From: Diplosphaera chodatii
Lineage: Eukaryota > Chlorophyta > Trebouxiophyceae > Prasiolales > Stichococcaceae
Assembly (NCBI GenBank): GCA_032358165.1
Contig: JAALGY010000002.1
Coordinates: forward strand, 186,001-250,000
DNA length: 64,000 nt
Direction: 5' to 3'
Numbering within the stretch: the first letter of the stretch is position 1; each line of letters begins with the position of its first letter. Both the position numbers and the translations under genes were made by a program. Below the pieces are notes generated by a model. It was not told the DNA's origin. It made no database searches and saw only the letters and a list, made by a program, of their open reading frames with translations. Positions 46,656 to 57,363 of this stretch are shown piece after piece.

Positions 46656-47906
46656 GCTGCTTCCTGTTGCCGGTGTGGACCGTGGCAGGGAGCTATATAT
46701 ACACTGGCGTATGCACGAGATGGATGGCACAGACAGAGACAAAGAGGGGGAACCAGCTGCAAAGGTACATACAGTCAAGACAGCGCTGATCCTGTTCAAA
46801 CAGCATTACTTTTGTAGAGTGTCATCATGGCCGATCCTGCTTTGTGAGAGGGTAGGAATCAGGACGCAACGCTGCATCTGTGGTGATCGGACGGCGCCTG
46901 TGCAGATGACAGGAGCGGTGCAGGCAGTCCCGCATCAAACAGGGACAGCTGTCGGTAATTACACAGGAGCAGAACATGTGAATAATAGCAGCATGTGCAG
47001 GGAAACTTGTAGGATACAGAAGTGGAGCACAAAAGTGGTAGTATGTGCAGCAGGTCCGACGGCAGACACGCTGCGCAGGGTCCACCAGCAGTACGTTGAC
47101 ATCTCGCCTGCCGCCGCGCCGCTGTTCGGCAACGGCGGTAGCAGTGCGATGCAAACTGCTCTGCAGTATGCCAGCAGCAAGGTACAAACGACATCCGCCG
47201 CAGCAGGTAGTGTCCAAAGACACTGTTCGTGCCTCAATATCTGTGACCAATCAGATACACAACTGCCAGCTCCACTGCTGGAATGATCCTGACATGGCGC
47301 AACGACGGCCTCGCTTTTGAACGGCGGCGATTCTGATGGACTTGGCGGCACCCATTCACGCCCAGCAGCGGCCCCGTGGACAGGCCGCGCATCACCGCCG
47401 CCGTCAAGGCCCTTCACTGGCACAGCGCCCGCCGTGGTCGCGGCGCCAAACTCCCGGTTTTGGTACCCTGCAGACAGGGTCCCAGCAATCGACGAGCAGC
47501 TCCCCGGTTGCCATCTGTCAGTCATAGAATGATGGGTAGGGCTGAGCAGCCTCAGACCGGCACACCACCTGGTTGTACTGCAGCAGGGCAGGGCAGCAGG
47601 GCATGCACAGCCGGCAGGCAGGCTGAGCCGCGCACCAGGCAACATTTTTGAGCACCACGCCCAGCTGTAAGCCGCACGTCTGCAGCTGCGCGCCAGCCGC
47701 CACAGCGCCTGCACGGCGTTCACACAGAAGGTGTTCAGTTGGCCAGTGTGACAGCATCTTCGAGCCGCAGCCACGCCACCATACCTGTTTTGCTCAGACG
47801 CACTACACAGCACCTGGTGCTACCATAAGATGGCATGTGTAGACTCCGAACGAAAGACTGGCCAGCATGCAGGTGCCCCTGCCATGGCAGCAGCGTTAGC
47901 AGGGTG
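46656..47906. other. One possible exon, otherwise empty
   Basis: A plus-strand stretch at about 47053-47179 (PTADTLRRVHQQYVDISPAA, then a cag|gta-like donor after SSK) looks coding but is isolated. The rest shows no supported gene; minus frames here are Cys/Ala-rich shadows. Confidence 0.3.
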
Positions 47907-50690
47907 TCACAGCAGCAGCGTACAGTAAGGCTGCACCTCATCGCAGCAGCAGCAGCAGCAGCGACAAGCGACCAGGGAGCCCGCCTCCAGCCCACGCAGC
48001 AGCACCTGCGGCACCATGGGGATGTTGGCGACGCTGCCCGCCCTTTACAGGGATGCACAGCAGTCACTTAGTGGCGTACACCTACAGGCTATAGTTGCTC
48101 ACTGCATCGGCGTCAGGGGCATCATCTTGTCAAACCATGATGCATTTGCAGGTGATACTGCAGCTGATGCTACGCTGCTGAAACAATATGATCGCTGCAA
48201 CGCAGCAGGATCGACATGGGAAGAGTCAGCAACAAGCGGTTCTGCTGTTAGGGTCTCATGATGTACACAAGTGAGAGCAGACGGAGTGGTCACCCAAGGC
48301 GCGTCACGCTCGCCCAGCGATGCGACCGTACCTGTTACTAGGTCGGATCCGAGCACGGCAATGCGCTGACCATCCTCGTTGGGCAGCCGCGCCATCAGCA
48401 TGGGCGCCGCCGCCGCCGCCACTCGCAACCCCGCAGCTCGGCTGGAGTCCAGTACGACCGCCAGGCGCTGCCAGTCAGGGCAGAAAGCTGTCAGCACCCA
48501 GGTAGGCGCACAGCAGCAAAGAGGCGTGAGATTGCAAATGAGCACACATACATCCTGCAGTATCAAGCTCAAGCCCCACATCCATACAGTGAGCAGGCGG
48601 ACCTCGGTGGGCGAGGATTGAAGCTGAAGAGCGAGCTGGGTGTGCTGCCGGGCGCTGACGATCCGCTCAACCCGCTGGCCTACATGGCAGGATGGCAAAG
48701 GATCAAGAAGTGTGGCTGCGGTTAGCAGGATCAGAAGGCCAATGCGGCAAAGATACTGAAGGGAGTGTTCAGCGGGATGAGTCTGGCCCAGGAGTCTCAG
48801 TGACGAACCCGCTGCTGGCTGCAGGAAGCAATGCAGGCGCGCAGTCACCTGATACGCCAGCGCGTAGCGCTCCCGCTCAGCCGCAGCGCCCCCAGCTGCA
48901 CCCCCGCATCGGCGACCGTCTCGAACATGGCGGCCTTGGCGCTGGCATCGTCCACCCTGAGAATTCCGGCGCCATCGCCACTGGGTCCATGCAGCCAGCG
49001 ATCAAGTGATCTGTGCAGTCGCCGATTGCAGCGGAAGTCATCAGGCTGTCTCATGCGCCAGCTGATGCTGCCGCATCTTGCTGAACATGCCAAGTACGGC
49101 ATCCAACAGCAGGTCACCTGTCCGGGAGGAGACGCAGCACCTGCAGGGCGGCGCATCGCAGCTGAGCATGTCGGCCAGCGAGGCGGGGGCGCCCAACTCT
49201 GGTCGTGATCTTACACGCCTCGGCGTCTCGCGCGCCCCCCCCAGCCGCACCAGCGTCGCCGCAGTATCCGCAACACACCTGACTGCATACGCGACAGTGA
49301 CATGCCGAGAGGCTTTAGGTATCTGCGGCAACAGCAGTGACAGCAGATGTTTCACATTAGTCAACAATGCATGATCCAGGACGCAGCGAAGTCTTGAGCA
49401 GAAGTCAGCTCTCAGCGGATGGCAACAGCCGCTGACCCCATCATCAACAGGAACAGTGAGCGCACCCGTGTGGCATCCGGCTGCGTCTGCGGCCCGCGGA
49501 TGTCGTGCGCGGGGGCGGACATGGTGGGCTCATCTGCCGGCCGGTCAGGCGGGTAGTGCGCCGCCGGCCTCGCCGGCCCCGCCGGCCCCGCCAGTGGTGG
49601 GCTCTGCAACGTGGTAAATGCTTGTACTTCAACATCCCAGCGATGTACAAACTGAGGCTGGCCTGGATCCCAACTCCAGTAAAGGCATGCTGCACGGCAT
49701 CACGGCACTGCTGCACAGCAGCCTGACCACGGTTGTTGCCATTTCAGGTAGCACAGCAGCCGTTTAGCACCAGCAGCATTTCCAGCAACGCAGGTCCTGC
49801 TGCTGCTGCTGCTGCACCGCCACTTGCAGAACAGCAGGCAGACACACGCGCCTGCAGGGGTGTCAGCGGAGGCATTGCTGTCCATAGTTGCCGCGCTGGC
49901 GGCTCCCATGGTGGCGGCTGACCGTCCAGCGACGGCCGCTGCGGGAGCTGCGTAGCACCGAGCAGGCTGACTTCACTTGGGGCACATGTGCTTTGTGACA
50001 ATATGTGAGTCTCGGTGGACAGCATCCCGTGCACACTTTACCGCCTTGCGCCTCAGAATCCTGCGAGCACCAAGACCCTGCAGTCTGCCATGAAAACAGC
50101 AGCAGCTCACCCAAATGCTGCTCAAGTCTGCGTGCATCACGCTGGCGCTGCCGGAAGTCGTCTGCAGGGTCGCCCTGCTCCAGTGCTTCCGTGGCAGCAG
50201 CAGCGGAGCGGCCCACGATGCGGCGGGCAGTCCGCGTGCCGCCTGCGCCTCTGGCGACTCGATGCTACCCTGTGCACACATCACCCATGCAATCAACCAG
50301 CTGCACACATCGTGAACAAGGTGTGGCCGCAGCACGACGCAAGGCAACATGCTGATGCAGACCAACAGGCAGGCAGTGCACTGCCACCTCAACTTGTAGT
50401 AAGCTTATAGTAGCACCTGGCGGTGTGAGACCTGCGGGGAGCCAGCTGATAAGGCAGCCAACAGGCATTGCGGCTGCTGTGCAGCGGGCTGCCAGAACCT
50501 GCCGCATGGCTGGGCAGCAGGCTGCGCTTTCCCAGCAGCCGCGACGCTGGCTGCTGCGCCGCCGCCAGAGCGCGCTGATAATGCCATAAAGCGCCGGGAG
50601 CAGCCCCAGCAGCAGCGCCTGCGACCAGGCCAGCGCCCACCGGCTGCATAGCACCGGCATGCGCCGTCTAGCGGGGATCAACATCTTGCT
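47907..50690 (-). CDS. Unrecognised membrane-associated gene, poly-Cys tail
   Basis: No family recognised. Coding-looking minus-strand exons: about 50690-50410 (WSQALLLGLLPALYGIISAL, one span, then Arg-rich); about 50270-50120; about 49990-49750; 49600-49415; about 49290-49040 (VADTAATLVRLGGARETPRR; LLLDAVLGMFSKMRQHQ); about 48990-48845 (ILRVDDASAKAAMFETVADA); about 48690-48570; about 48485-48330 (WQRLAVVLDSSRAAGLRVAA; EDGQRIAVLGSDL); and a last exon from about 48045 (SVANIPMVPQVLLRGLEAGS) that reads through a (gct)n run as a string of cysteines and stops at 47907. Joins were only partly checked, so the exon set may belong to two genes. Confidence 0.4.
47943..47965. repeat. (CAG)n trinucleotide run
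   Basis: About six to seven cag/agc units. On the minus strand, in the frame of the proposed last exon of the 47.9-kb gene, it encodes consecutive cysteines. Confidence 0.85.
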
Positions 50691-50825
50691 GCGGCTTGTC
50701 GCACACCGACTGGACCGCAGCCAACATGACGGTCTCCCAGCCTGTCCCAGGATGACGCTGTTGGTGAGTTGCCAGGGGCATTCCGTCGCAGCAGGTGTGT
50801 TGCAGAAGCGCAACTAGATGCCGGT

Positions 50826-50888
50826 TCATGAGGGGCCTTATGCGGGAATTAGAGGCTTGTGCTGGGAATCGGTAAAAACACACTTCGA
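50826..50888 (+). repeat. Dispersed 63-bp repeat, copy 1
   Basis: Shares tcatgaggggcct, cgggaattagag, gggaatcggtaaa and acacacttcga, in that order, with 59132-59197, differing by small indels. Same orientation. Non-coding in both places as far as I can tell. Confidence 0.85.
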
Positions 50889-51239
50889 GCTGGAGTGCAA
50901 GATGGTACTGTCTGTTTGGATGCATCCAAGGTGCTGGCCGGTGTGCTGCGAGAACCTAAATGCTCCACAACTGTGGTGTGCAGCAGTCATTGTTGTGTGA
51001 CCAGTGGGGTGTAATCGCCTTCATATCATGTCATCATGTACTCCAGGGCTCCAGGCCTTGTTGACACAACAAACATGTATGTTGCATGTGTGAACCCCCG
51101 ACCCCAGGGCAACACAGTAGTTGCTGCTGCGCCAAGCATGGTGCGCCGCTGTCCAAGGGTTCAGCCCGCCGCCACCGCCGCTGCGGAGCTCATCTGTCGG
51201 CTGGCTGCCCTGGTGCCGCCGCCCAATGCAGAGAGGCTG

Positions 51240-53889
51240 TCAAGCATCCAGCCCATGCTTCCCTACCAGGGCCTTCAGTCTCTTGGTCTCCTTTTCCAGG
51301 AAGTCCAGCTGCTTGGTGAGCCCTGCTATGTCCTGGCGCTTGAGGTCGAGCTGGTCGTCCTTGAGCTTCAGGTCCCGCTCCAGCTTTGCGCGCGTGTGCT
51401 GCTCCGCCTGCAGCTGTTGCCGCAGGGTGGCCACCCCGCCGCTTCTGCCCGGCTGCCGCCGCGGCGGCACTGGCTTCTGAGCAGGGGGGCGTGGCATCGG
51501 CGTTGGAGCAGCGCGCCCTGCGATCGCTGCCCGCGTGCCCGGCGTGCCTGACGCCCCCTGCTGCCGTCCAGACCCACGGGGCGCCTTGGCTGGCGTCGCC
51601 CGCGGCCGCGGGACCGCGCCTGTGGATACAACTGAAAATCATGCGCAGGCCGCTCGCTGCATGGAGGACTGTCAGGCAAGGGTTCCTAAGTAAAGGATCA
51701 CTAAGGCGACAGGCACCACAAGGTGGGGTGTTGATCAAAGCAGCAACCTGGCTTCGTGCCTGCTGCCGAGCTCCGGAGCCGCTTGGAAGGTCCATCAGCG
51801 TGCTCCCCGTCATCACCATCTGCATTGGATCAGGGATGTTGTCGGCAAATGGGAGTTTGTGGGAGCGGAACGCAAGATGATGAAGGGTGCATCTGATTGC
51901 TTGAGTGGGGGTTTCAGGCAGCGTTCGCCCTGGCGCCCGGGCAACGCTGGTTGGTGCAGAAATCATGGTTGTGATCATGAACTCTGGAGGTTATTAGGAA
52001 ACTGTGACGGACAGGCATGGGACACCCACCCTGGTTGTCGCCGTCGGGCGCGGGGCGTTTTCCGGCAGATTTGGCGGCAGGTGTTGCTGCACGCTGCCCG
52101 TCGCCGTCGTCTCTGTCGCTGCCGCCGCCGTCGCAGCCGCCGTGATCACTGTCGCTGCTGTCAGTACCGCCATCGTCGTTGCCGCTGTCGCTGCCGTCGC
52201 CGTCGCCGTCGTCGCTGGCTGCACGCATCACGAGGTTCCAGTCAAGGGCCGGCGCACTGAGGATGTGCTGCCTAAGCCGTGATGAAGCCAGGTGCAATGG
52301 AAATACTCACCAGATCTGCCGCAGGACTGAAACTCCTCCTCCTCAGCTAGCGCCTGGTCCGGCGACGGCACATCTTGTGAAGACTGCGGCTCCTCCTCCT
52401 CCCCAGGCAGCGCTTGGTCCGGCGACGGCGGGTCCGGCGACGACGGCTGCAGGGCCGCGTGCCCGCCCGCACCTGGCCACACCAACAAGTGCACATTTCC
52501 AACGCAGAAACACACCGACGAGGACATGGGTACGCTCATGATACCAGCAGCATCGTCCGCAACACAAGGACATGGCCAGCGCACGACACAAGCAGCGCCG
52601 TCAGCAGCGGGCACAACCTGCTGGGGTCGTAGGCATGAGGCCGTCCGAGCAGCATCCGTCAGCTGCCACCGACGCGGCGCCCTACAGGCGGGTGGTGAGG
52701 CCATCACAAAGCCCTGAGGCAGCCAATGCAATGGGGGAGCATCACGCCAAACTGGTTGCGGTGGGGTGCGCTGGTCAACATGCCTGGGCGCAGGGGAGCT
52801 GGCCCTTTGAGCCGGATGCGGCCGGGGCCACGGCGTCACCCGATGGGCGCCGGCTGCCGCCGCCCCCGGGTTCCATTGGCCCCTCGCCATCCATCGCCGG
52901 GATCCTCTGCGCACCGCATCAAAGCTGTGTGTGCCATGCGCGGGGACCTGACAGAGCCTGAGGAGATGAGTGAGTTTGCAATAATACAGCAGTCACGCAA
53001 CTCCGGTTCATAAATTACTGGGCAACTGTCAGACGCCTTTCTTGGCGTTTTGCCAGCCCGATTAGTGTGCTGTCGACCCAGCAATGTAAACGGGATGGTT
53101 GGTGGTGAACGCAGTTTGGTGATTGGTGTTTTGATCACTGGGAAAGCTGACATTACAGGCAAAATCTGCATAGCAAACGCATCCATTCCACTGAGCACGA
53201 GGAAGCTGTGCTTGGCGACCAAAGCTCTGCTCCCCCGACGGAACCCGATGGCATGACGACTGTCCACTGCCTCTGGACATGTGTAAGATCGGGGCAGAAG
53301 CCTACCGGCAGTGCATTGTTGACCGCTCGCAGGCCCGACAGCGCACGGCTGGCGCCGCCTCGGGAGGCTGTCGCGTGCTTGCCCTTGCGCGTCAGCGTCG
53401 CCTGCGGACCACAGCGGGGCTTGCACCACATGGGACCAGAGAGCACCTGAGGAGATGGATGTTATGCGGTGTGACATACCATCTCAGGGGAACTATCAGG
53501 CGGCGTTCCGGGCGTCGATCATCCAGAGCGCTGCCGCATTCCAAGCAGTGTGCATGTTTTGTGACTTGGGGACGTGATTTGGCAGGGTCGGGGAAGGAGC
53601 CTACCGGCGGCTCTATGCCCAGCAGCCTGTCCTCCATCAGCTGCACATCCACGTCTACATTGCAGCCGGCAACCAGCGGCTTGGCGACGCCCGGGCTCTC
53701 CAGCCGTGCGCATGCCGCCGTCCACGCCTTCTTCAGGCCGACATCTGCCAGCAGCCTGCGGTGGCATGCACCATTGGTGACCACAATGTATATGCACAGC
53801 TGCTGTTGCTGCAAGGAAGGTAGAACTGGATCACAGCGGGGCCTCACCTCTTGCCGTCCTCCTGGCACACGCCGGAGCGCAGCAAACAA
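51240..53889 (-). CDS. Disordered protein with C-terminal coiled coil
   Basis: Unrecognised. The best-supported part is the 3' exon (about 51615-51240): basic Pro/Arg/Ala linker (RPPAQKPVPPRRQPGRSGG), then a 60-residue coiled coil (LRQQLQAEQHTRAKLERDLK;  LTKQLDFLEKETKRLKALVG) and the stop. Upstream are an acidic Asp/Ser/Gly exon (about 52280-52030) and a Pro/Glu exon (about 52480-52320) holding a repeated SPDQAL-x-EEEE motif. Further exons are likely near 52965-52840 and 53810-53600 (NGACHRRLLADVGLKKAWTA; DVDVQLMEDRLLGIEPPVG). The acidic-basic-coiled layout suits a chromatin or cytoskeletal adaptor, but that is a guess. It may continue the gene at 54.4-57.4 kb. Confidence 0.45.
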
Positions 53890-54374
53890 GCCACAGTGTA
53901 CTTAATGTACCTGCATAGCACGCAGCACAGATGGGTCACCACCTACAGCATGATATGAAATGTAGATGATGATTGCTGTACATCATCTGAACGTAAGGTA
54001 AGAGATTTGGCCACAGTCTGGTGAGGCCATGGCCACTCGGTGGCCGAAGAGTTCGGGGACTGAGTGGGAGCCTGTACACCCTGATTGACTGCACACATAG
54101 CACTGGCAGCAACGGCGCAACTCTGTGCATTTGAAAACGCTTCCGCAGCTGCATTGCGACTCAATGATGCAAACTGCTCTAGATGCTGTCCGTGGTTGTC
54201 AGCAGCTCAGAATGATGTCAGTGGGCTGCAGCATCAGGCGATTTACATCTGCAAAGCAGGGTGCCACCTGTTCTGATGCACAGCAGCACGTGGACGCGGC
54301 ACCGGGAAAAGCATCAGCAGGCACAGGGGCACGGAACAGTCGGGCTCGTCGGGTGACACTGACTCACCACACTG

Positions 54375-57363
54375 TCAGCCATGCCGCAACCACCTCCACC
54401 ACCTCCGTAGTGCGCTCCCAGTTGTCCCGCAAAAGCCTGAGTGCATTAGACTTGGGCCGCATGCCGACGGCGACAGCCCAAAGATTCAGCACGCTCGCCG
54501 CCCGCTTTGCACCGACCTTGGCCAGCACCGCCGGCAGAAAGGCGACCAGACCCACGCTTGCAAGGGGGTCGAAGCTGTCCTGCATCACTTCTGCCTGCAG
54601 GCATGGAACTACAGGCTGTGTTACACCCTGTGCTCCAGGCGTCAGGCGCCAGCACACACAAACTATGCAACATTCATACACACTGCAAGATAGTGCTCTA
54701 GGCAACGTTTGGTCTGGGTTGTTGCCAACTACGTCGAGTGTAGTACACTATTGTGTTTGCAAGGCTGGTACTTTCGTGCCGCCTTTTGTCACACATGATG
54801 GGAAATGCTGGCGGCGCCGCCCTGCGCCTGGGTTCGCAGCCAGTGCTGGACTCAACGACCATCTAGAATGTGGTGACTGACACAAGCACTCGCCTTATCT
54901 GTCAGCTCCTGCGCATAGTTGTACAGCCTTGCGCATCCGCTGCGGCTTGCAGGCTTCGCGGCTTGCAGCCGCCTCCTTGGGCTGCGAGATAGCAGCGCAC
55001 ACGGTCAAGCGTCGTCTGATTGACAGGTTGGAGGTGTGAAGTGCACGATGCAGCAGAAGCCAATCGATCCGCATGCATGCAAGGCGCACAGATCGCACCA
55101 AGAAGGGCTCAAACACCCCGTTCACAGCGGCCTCATGACGCTCCAGGACCTCCGCGACCCCCACCAGGAGGCGCGTCCGCACAAGGAATCGACTGTACTG
55201 GGGTACGGTGAGGCTCCGCAGGCCAAGGGTCTTACATAGAACTTTGTCCGCCACCAGCGCCACCACCGCCGCCTGCATGCGACCTTTCAGCAGGTGATTA
55301 TTGCGCACACCGCCTGTAGGCGCGCAGCACATGTCCGCCACCAGCGTGTCCCCACCTTGACGTCGTCTGACGCAGCCATGTCGAGCAGCATCCTGACCCG
55401 GGTGACGAGGTTACTGTTGGTGGTCCCGCCGCCCCGGTTGAACCACCTGAGTGCATCCATAGGCCGGCACCTTGGCGCAGGCCTTCTCCAAACCATCTTC
55501 CAAGAGCATGCAAGCCAAGCCAGACGGGTCCTCCAACAAGCACTGCAATTCTGCGCACCTGATCACAAGCTCGTCCCCCAGGATGGCAGTTAGCTGCGTG
55601 CAAAGCGCAGCGTCGCCCGCACACAGCTCCACCAGCTCCGCGTCCGCCCCGCAGTGCAACAACATCTCATCCACCTCGCTGCGGAAGCACCTTGCGACAG
55701 CAACGATTCACAAGGTGATCAGACCCAACGCAAGACGACTCGGCTGGTTGCAGTGGGGCTTTTAGGACTGCCATACAGTGGCGTGACCCATGAGATGCTG
55801 CAGAGATTCCAGTGCTCGTAACCCTGCGCTGCTGCATGTGGTGAACATGCCCCGTTTCTGCAACTGAGCAGCAAGGCGTGGTGGAGCAACCTCTTGCACA
55901 CCTGCGGTAGGCGGCCGCCATGTCCTCCTTTGCCGGTCCTGCCTTTGCCGCGGCCTGCTGTGCCACCTTGCCCGCGAGGATGATGCCCCGCGGGTTGGCG
56001 AGGCGGGCAACCAGGGCATGCATCGTTGACCCGATGATCCCGTCCGGAACCTGGGCAGCAGCAGCAGCAGCAGCAGGGTGAGGCTTTGCCAAGCATGCTG
56101 CCTTGGAATCATTTCTATCAATGCCAAAGCAGCTGATGAGTGCAGTTATGACCGACCCGCAATGCATCCACCTCGACATGCGGGTTTCTGAAAACAACCA
56201 AAAACGCTAGTTTGGAATTCAGATGAGCAGTACGTTGCCCTTGAGTGACTAATACTGTGATATATGGACGAGCACCAGCTCATAGAAGCAGTAGCTTCGC
56301 TGGCCCCACAGACACTAGCAGAACAAGCCTAATCCAGCTTTGGTAGACAAGGCAAGATGTCAGCGGCAGCAGCAATGTGTATGTGTGACCGCATGATGGC
56401 ACACTGCTTCCGCGCCGACGACCGGCAAGCAGCGTCTGGTGCCGGTGAGACAGAACGCACGGGGCAGAGGTCTTCCTGGAAGTCCGAGTGGGTGATGTAC
56501 TCTGGCACGAGCCGGCTGTAGTCCGCCATCATGTGCGCCTGCGTGTCTGGCGTCTGCTGGCGGGCCTGCAGCGCCCGCCACAGCCCCGCAGCAGTGGTGC
56601 CGTAGGCCGAGTGGGCGCCATACGCCAGCGCGTCGATGGTGGCCGCTGCGGCGGCCACTGCGCTTGGCATGTGCGGCAGGTATAGCGCTGTGATTTTTGC
56701 GTAGACGGGGCCCGTTCGCATCGACAGGGCGACCTGTGCATCAGTGAATGTGCCACCGCATCAGTCTACAAGACGCGCTGGTGACTGCTTGGAAAACGGC
56801 TGCAAACGACATGCTGTTCATTCAGCAGCTGCCACCCACCGCCACTGCGGCATTGCCGATGACGATCCGCGGCTTTCTGCCGCGGCAGGCTTGTAGTGCC
56901 TCGGCGTGCTCCGGGCCTGCCCCAGCCAACACTGCATCCTGTGAGTCAGAAGGGAAACACTGCTTAGGGCGCTCCGTCCGCGGCCTTTGGTTGGTGTTGT
57001 GTGCAAGAGTAGTGCAGACCCGCGCGCATTGATGCATGCACGGCTCACCAGCAGCTGCTGGTACGTCGTCCGTCTGTCGGCGGCTGCCGGAGACGGCTGT
57101 GCTGCGTCATCAAGCATGTCGCCATCGCGGTCGAATAGGAGGGCGATCTCGGGCTCTGGGCCCGCGCCGTCGCGGCCGTTCACCCCATTCTGCTGAATGA
57201 CCGCAGCATTGCTGTCGGCCCAGGCGCCGCAGCTGTCGAATGCCGCAGTGCGCGTGCATTGATCGACATCTATGAACAGCCCGATGCAGTCCTCAGCACC
57301 TGGCACTTCAAACGGCTTGCGGCTTTCTTTGCCGGTCTTCTGCAGCTCCATGCACTGCCCCAT
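54375..57363 (-). CDS. Unrecognised helical protein
   Basis: No family recognised. The proposed start is ATG 57363 (MGQCMELQKTGKESRKPFEV); exon 1 ends at a ctg|gtgagc donor near 57051. In-phase exons follow: about 56940-56840 (DAVLAGAGPEHAEALQACRG), about 56732-56462 (VALSMRTGPVYAKITALYLP), about 56051-55903 (VPDGIIGSTMHALVARLANP) and about 55682 to 55480 (EVDEMLLHCGADAELVELCA). Next, about 55460-55360 (WFNRGGGTTNSNLVTRVRML) is in another frame and no splice pair restores phase, so there is a frame break near 55470. It then joins in phase to about 55270-54970 (AAVVALVADKVLCKTLGLRS) and about 54600-54375 (MQDSFDPLASVGLVAFLPAV). Mostly amphipathic helix. The frame break may be an assembly error, a non-canonical intron or decay. 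Confidence 0.5.

Noticed and set aside
47943..47965. CRISPR or satellite array at the CAG run and at the 33-bp repeat
   Set aside because: No unique spacers between units; both are simple tandem repeats in a eukaryotic setting.
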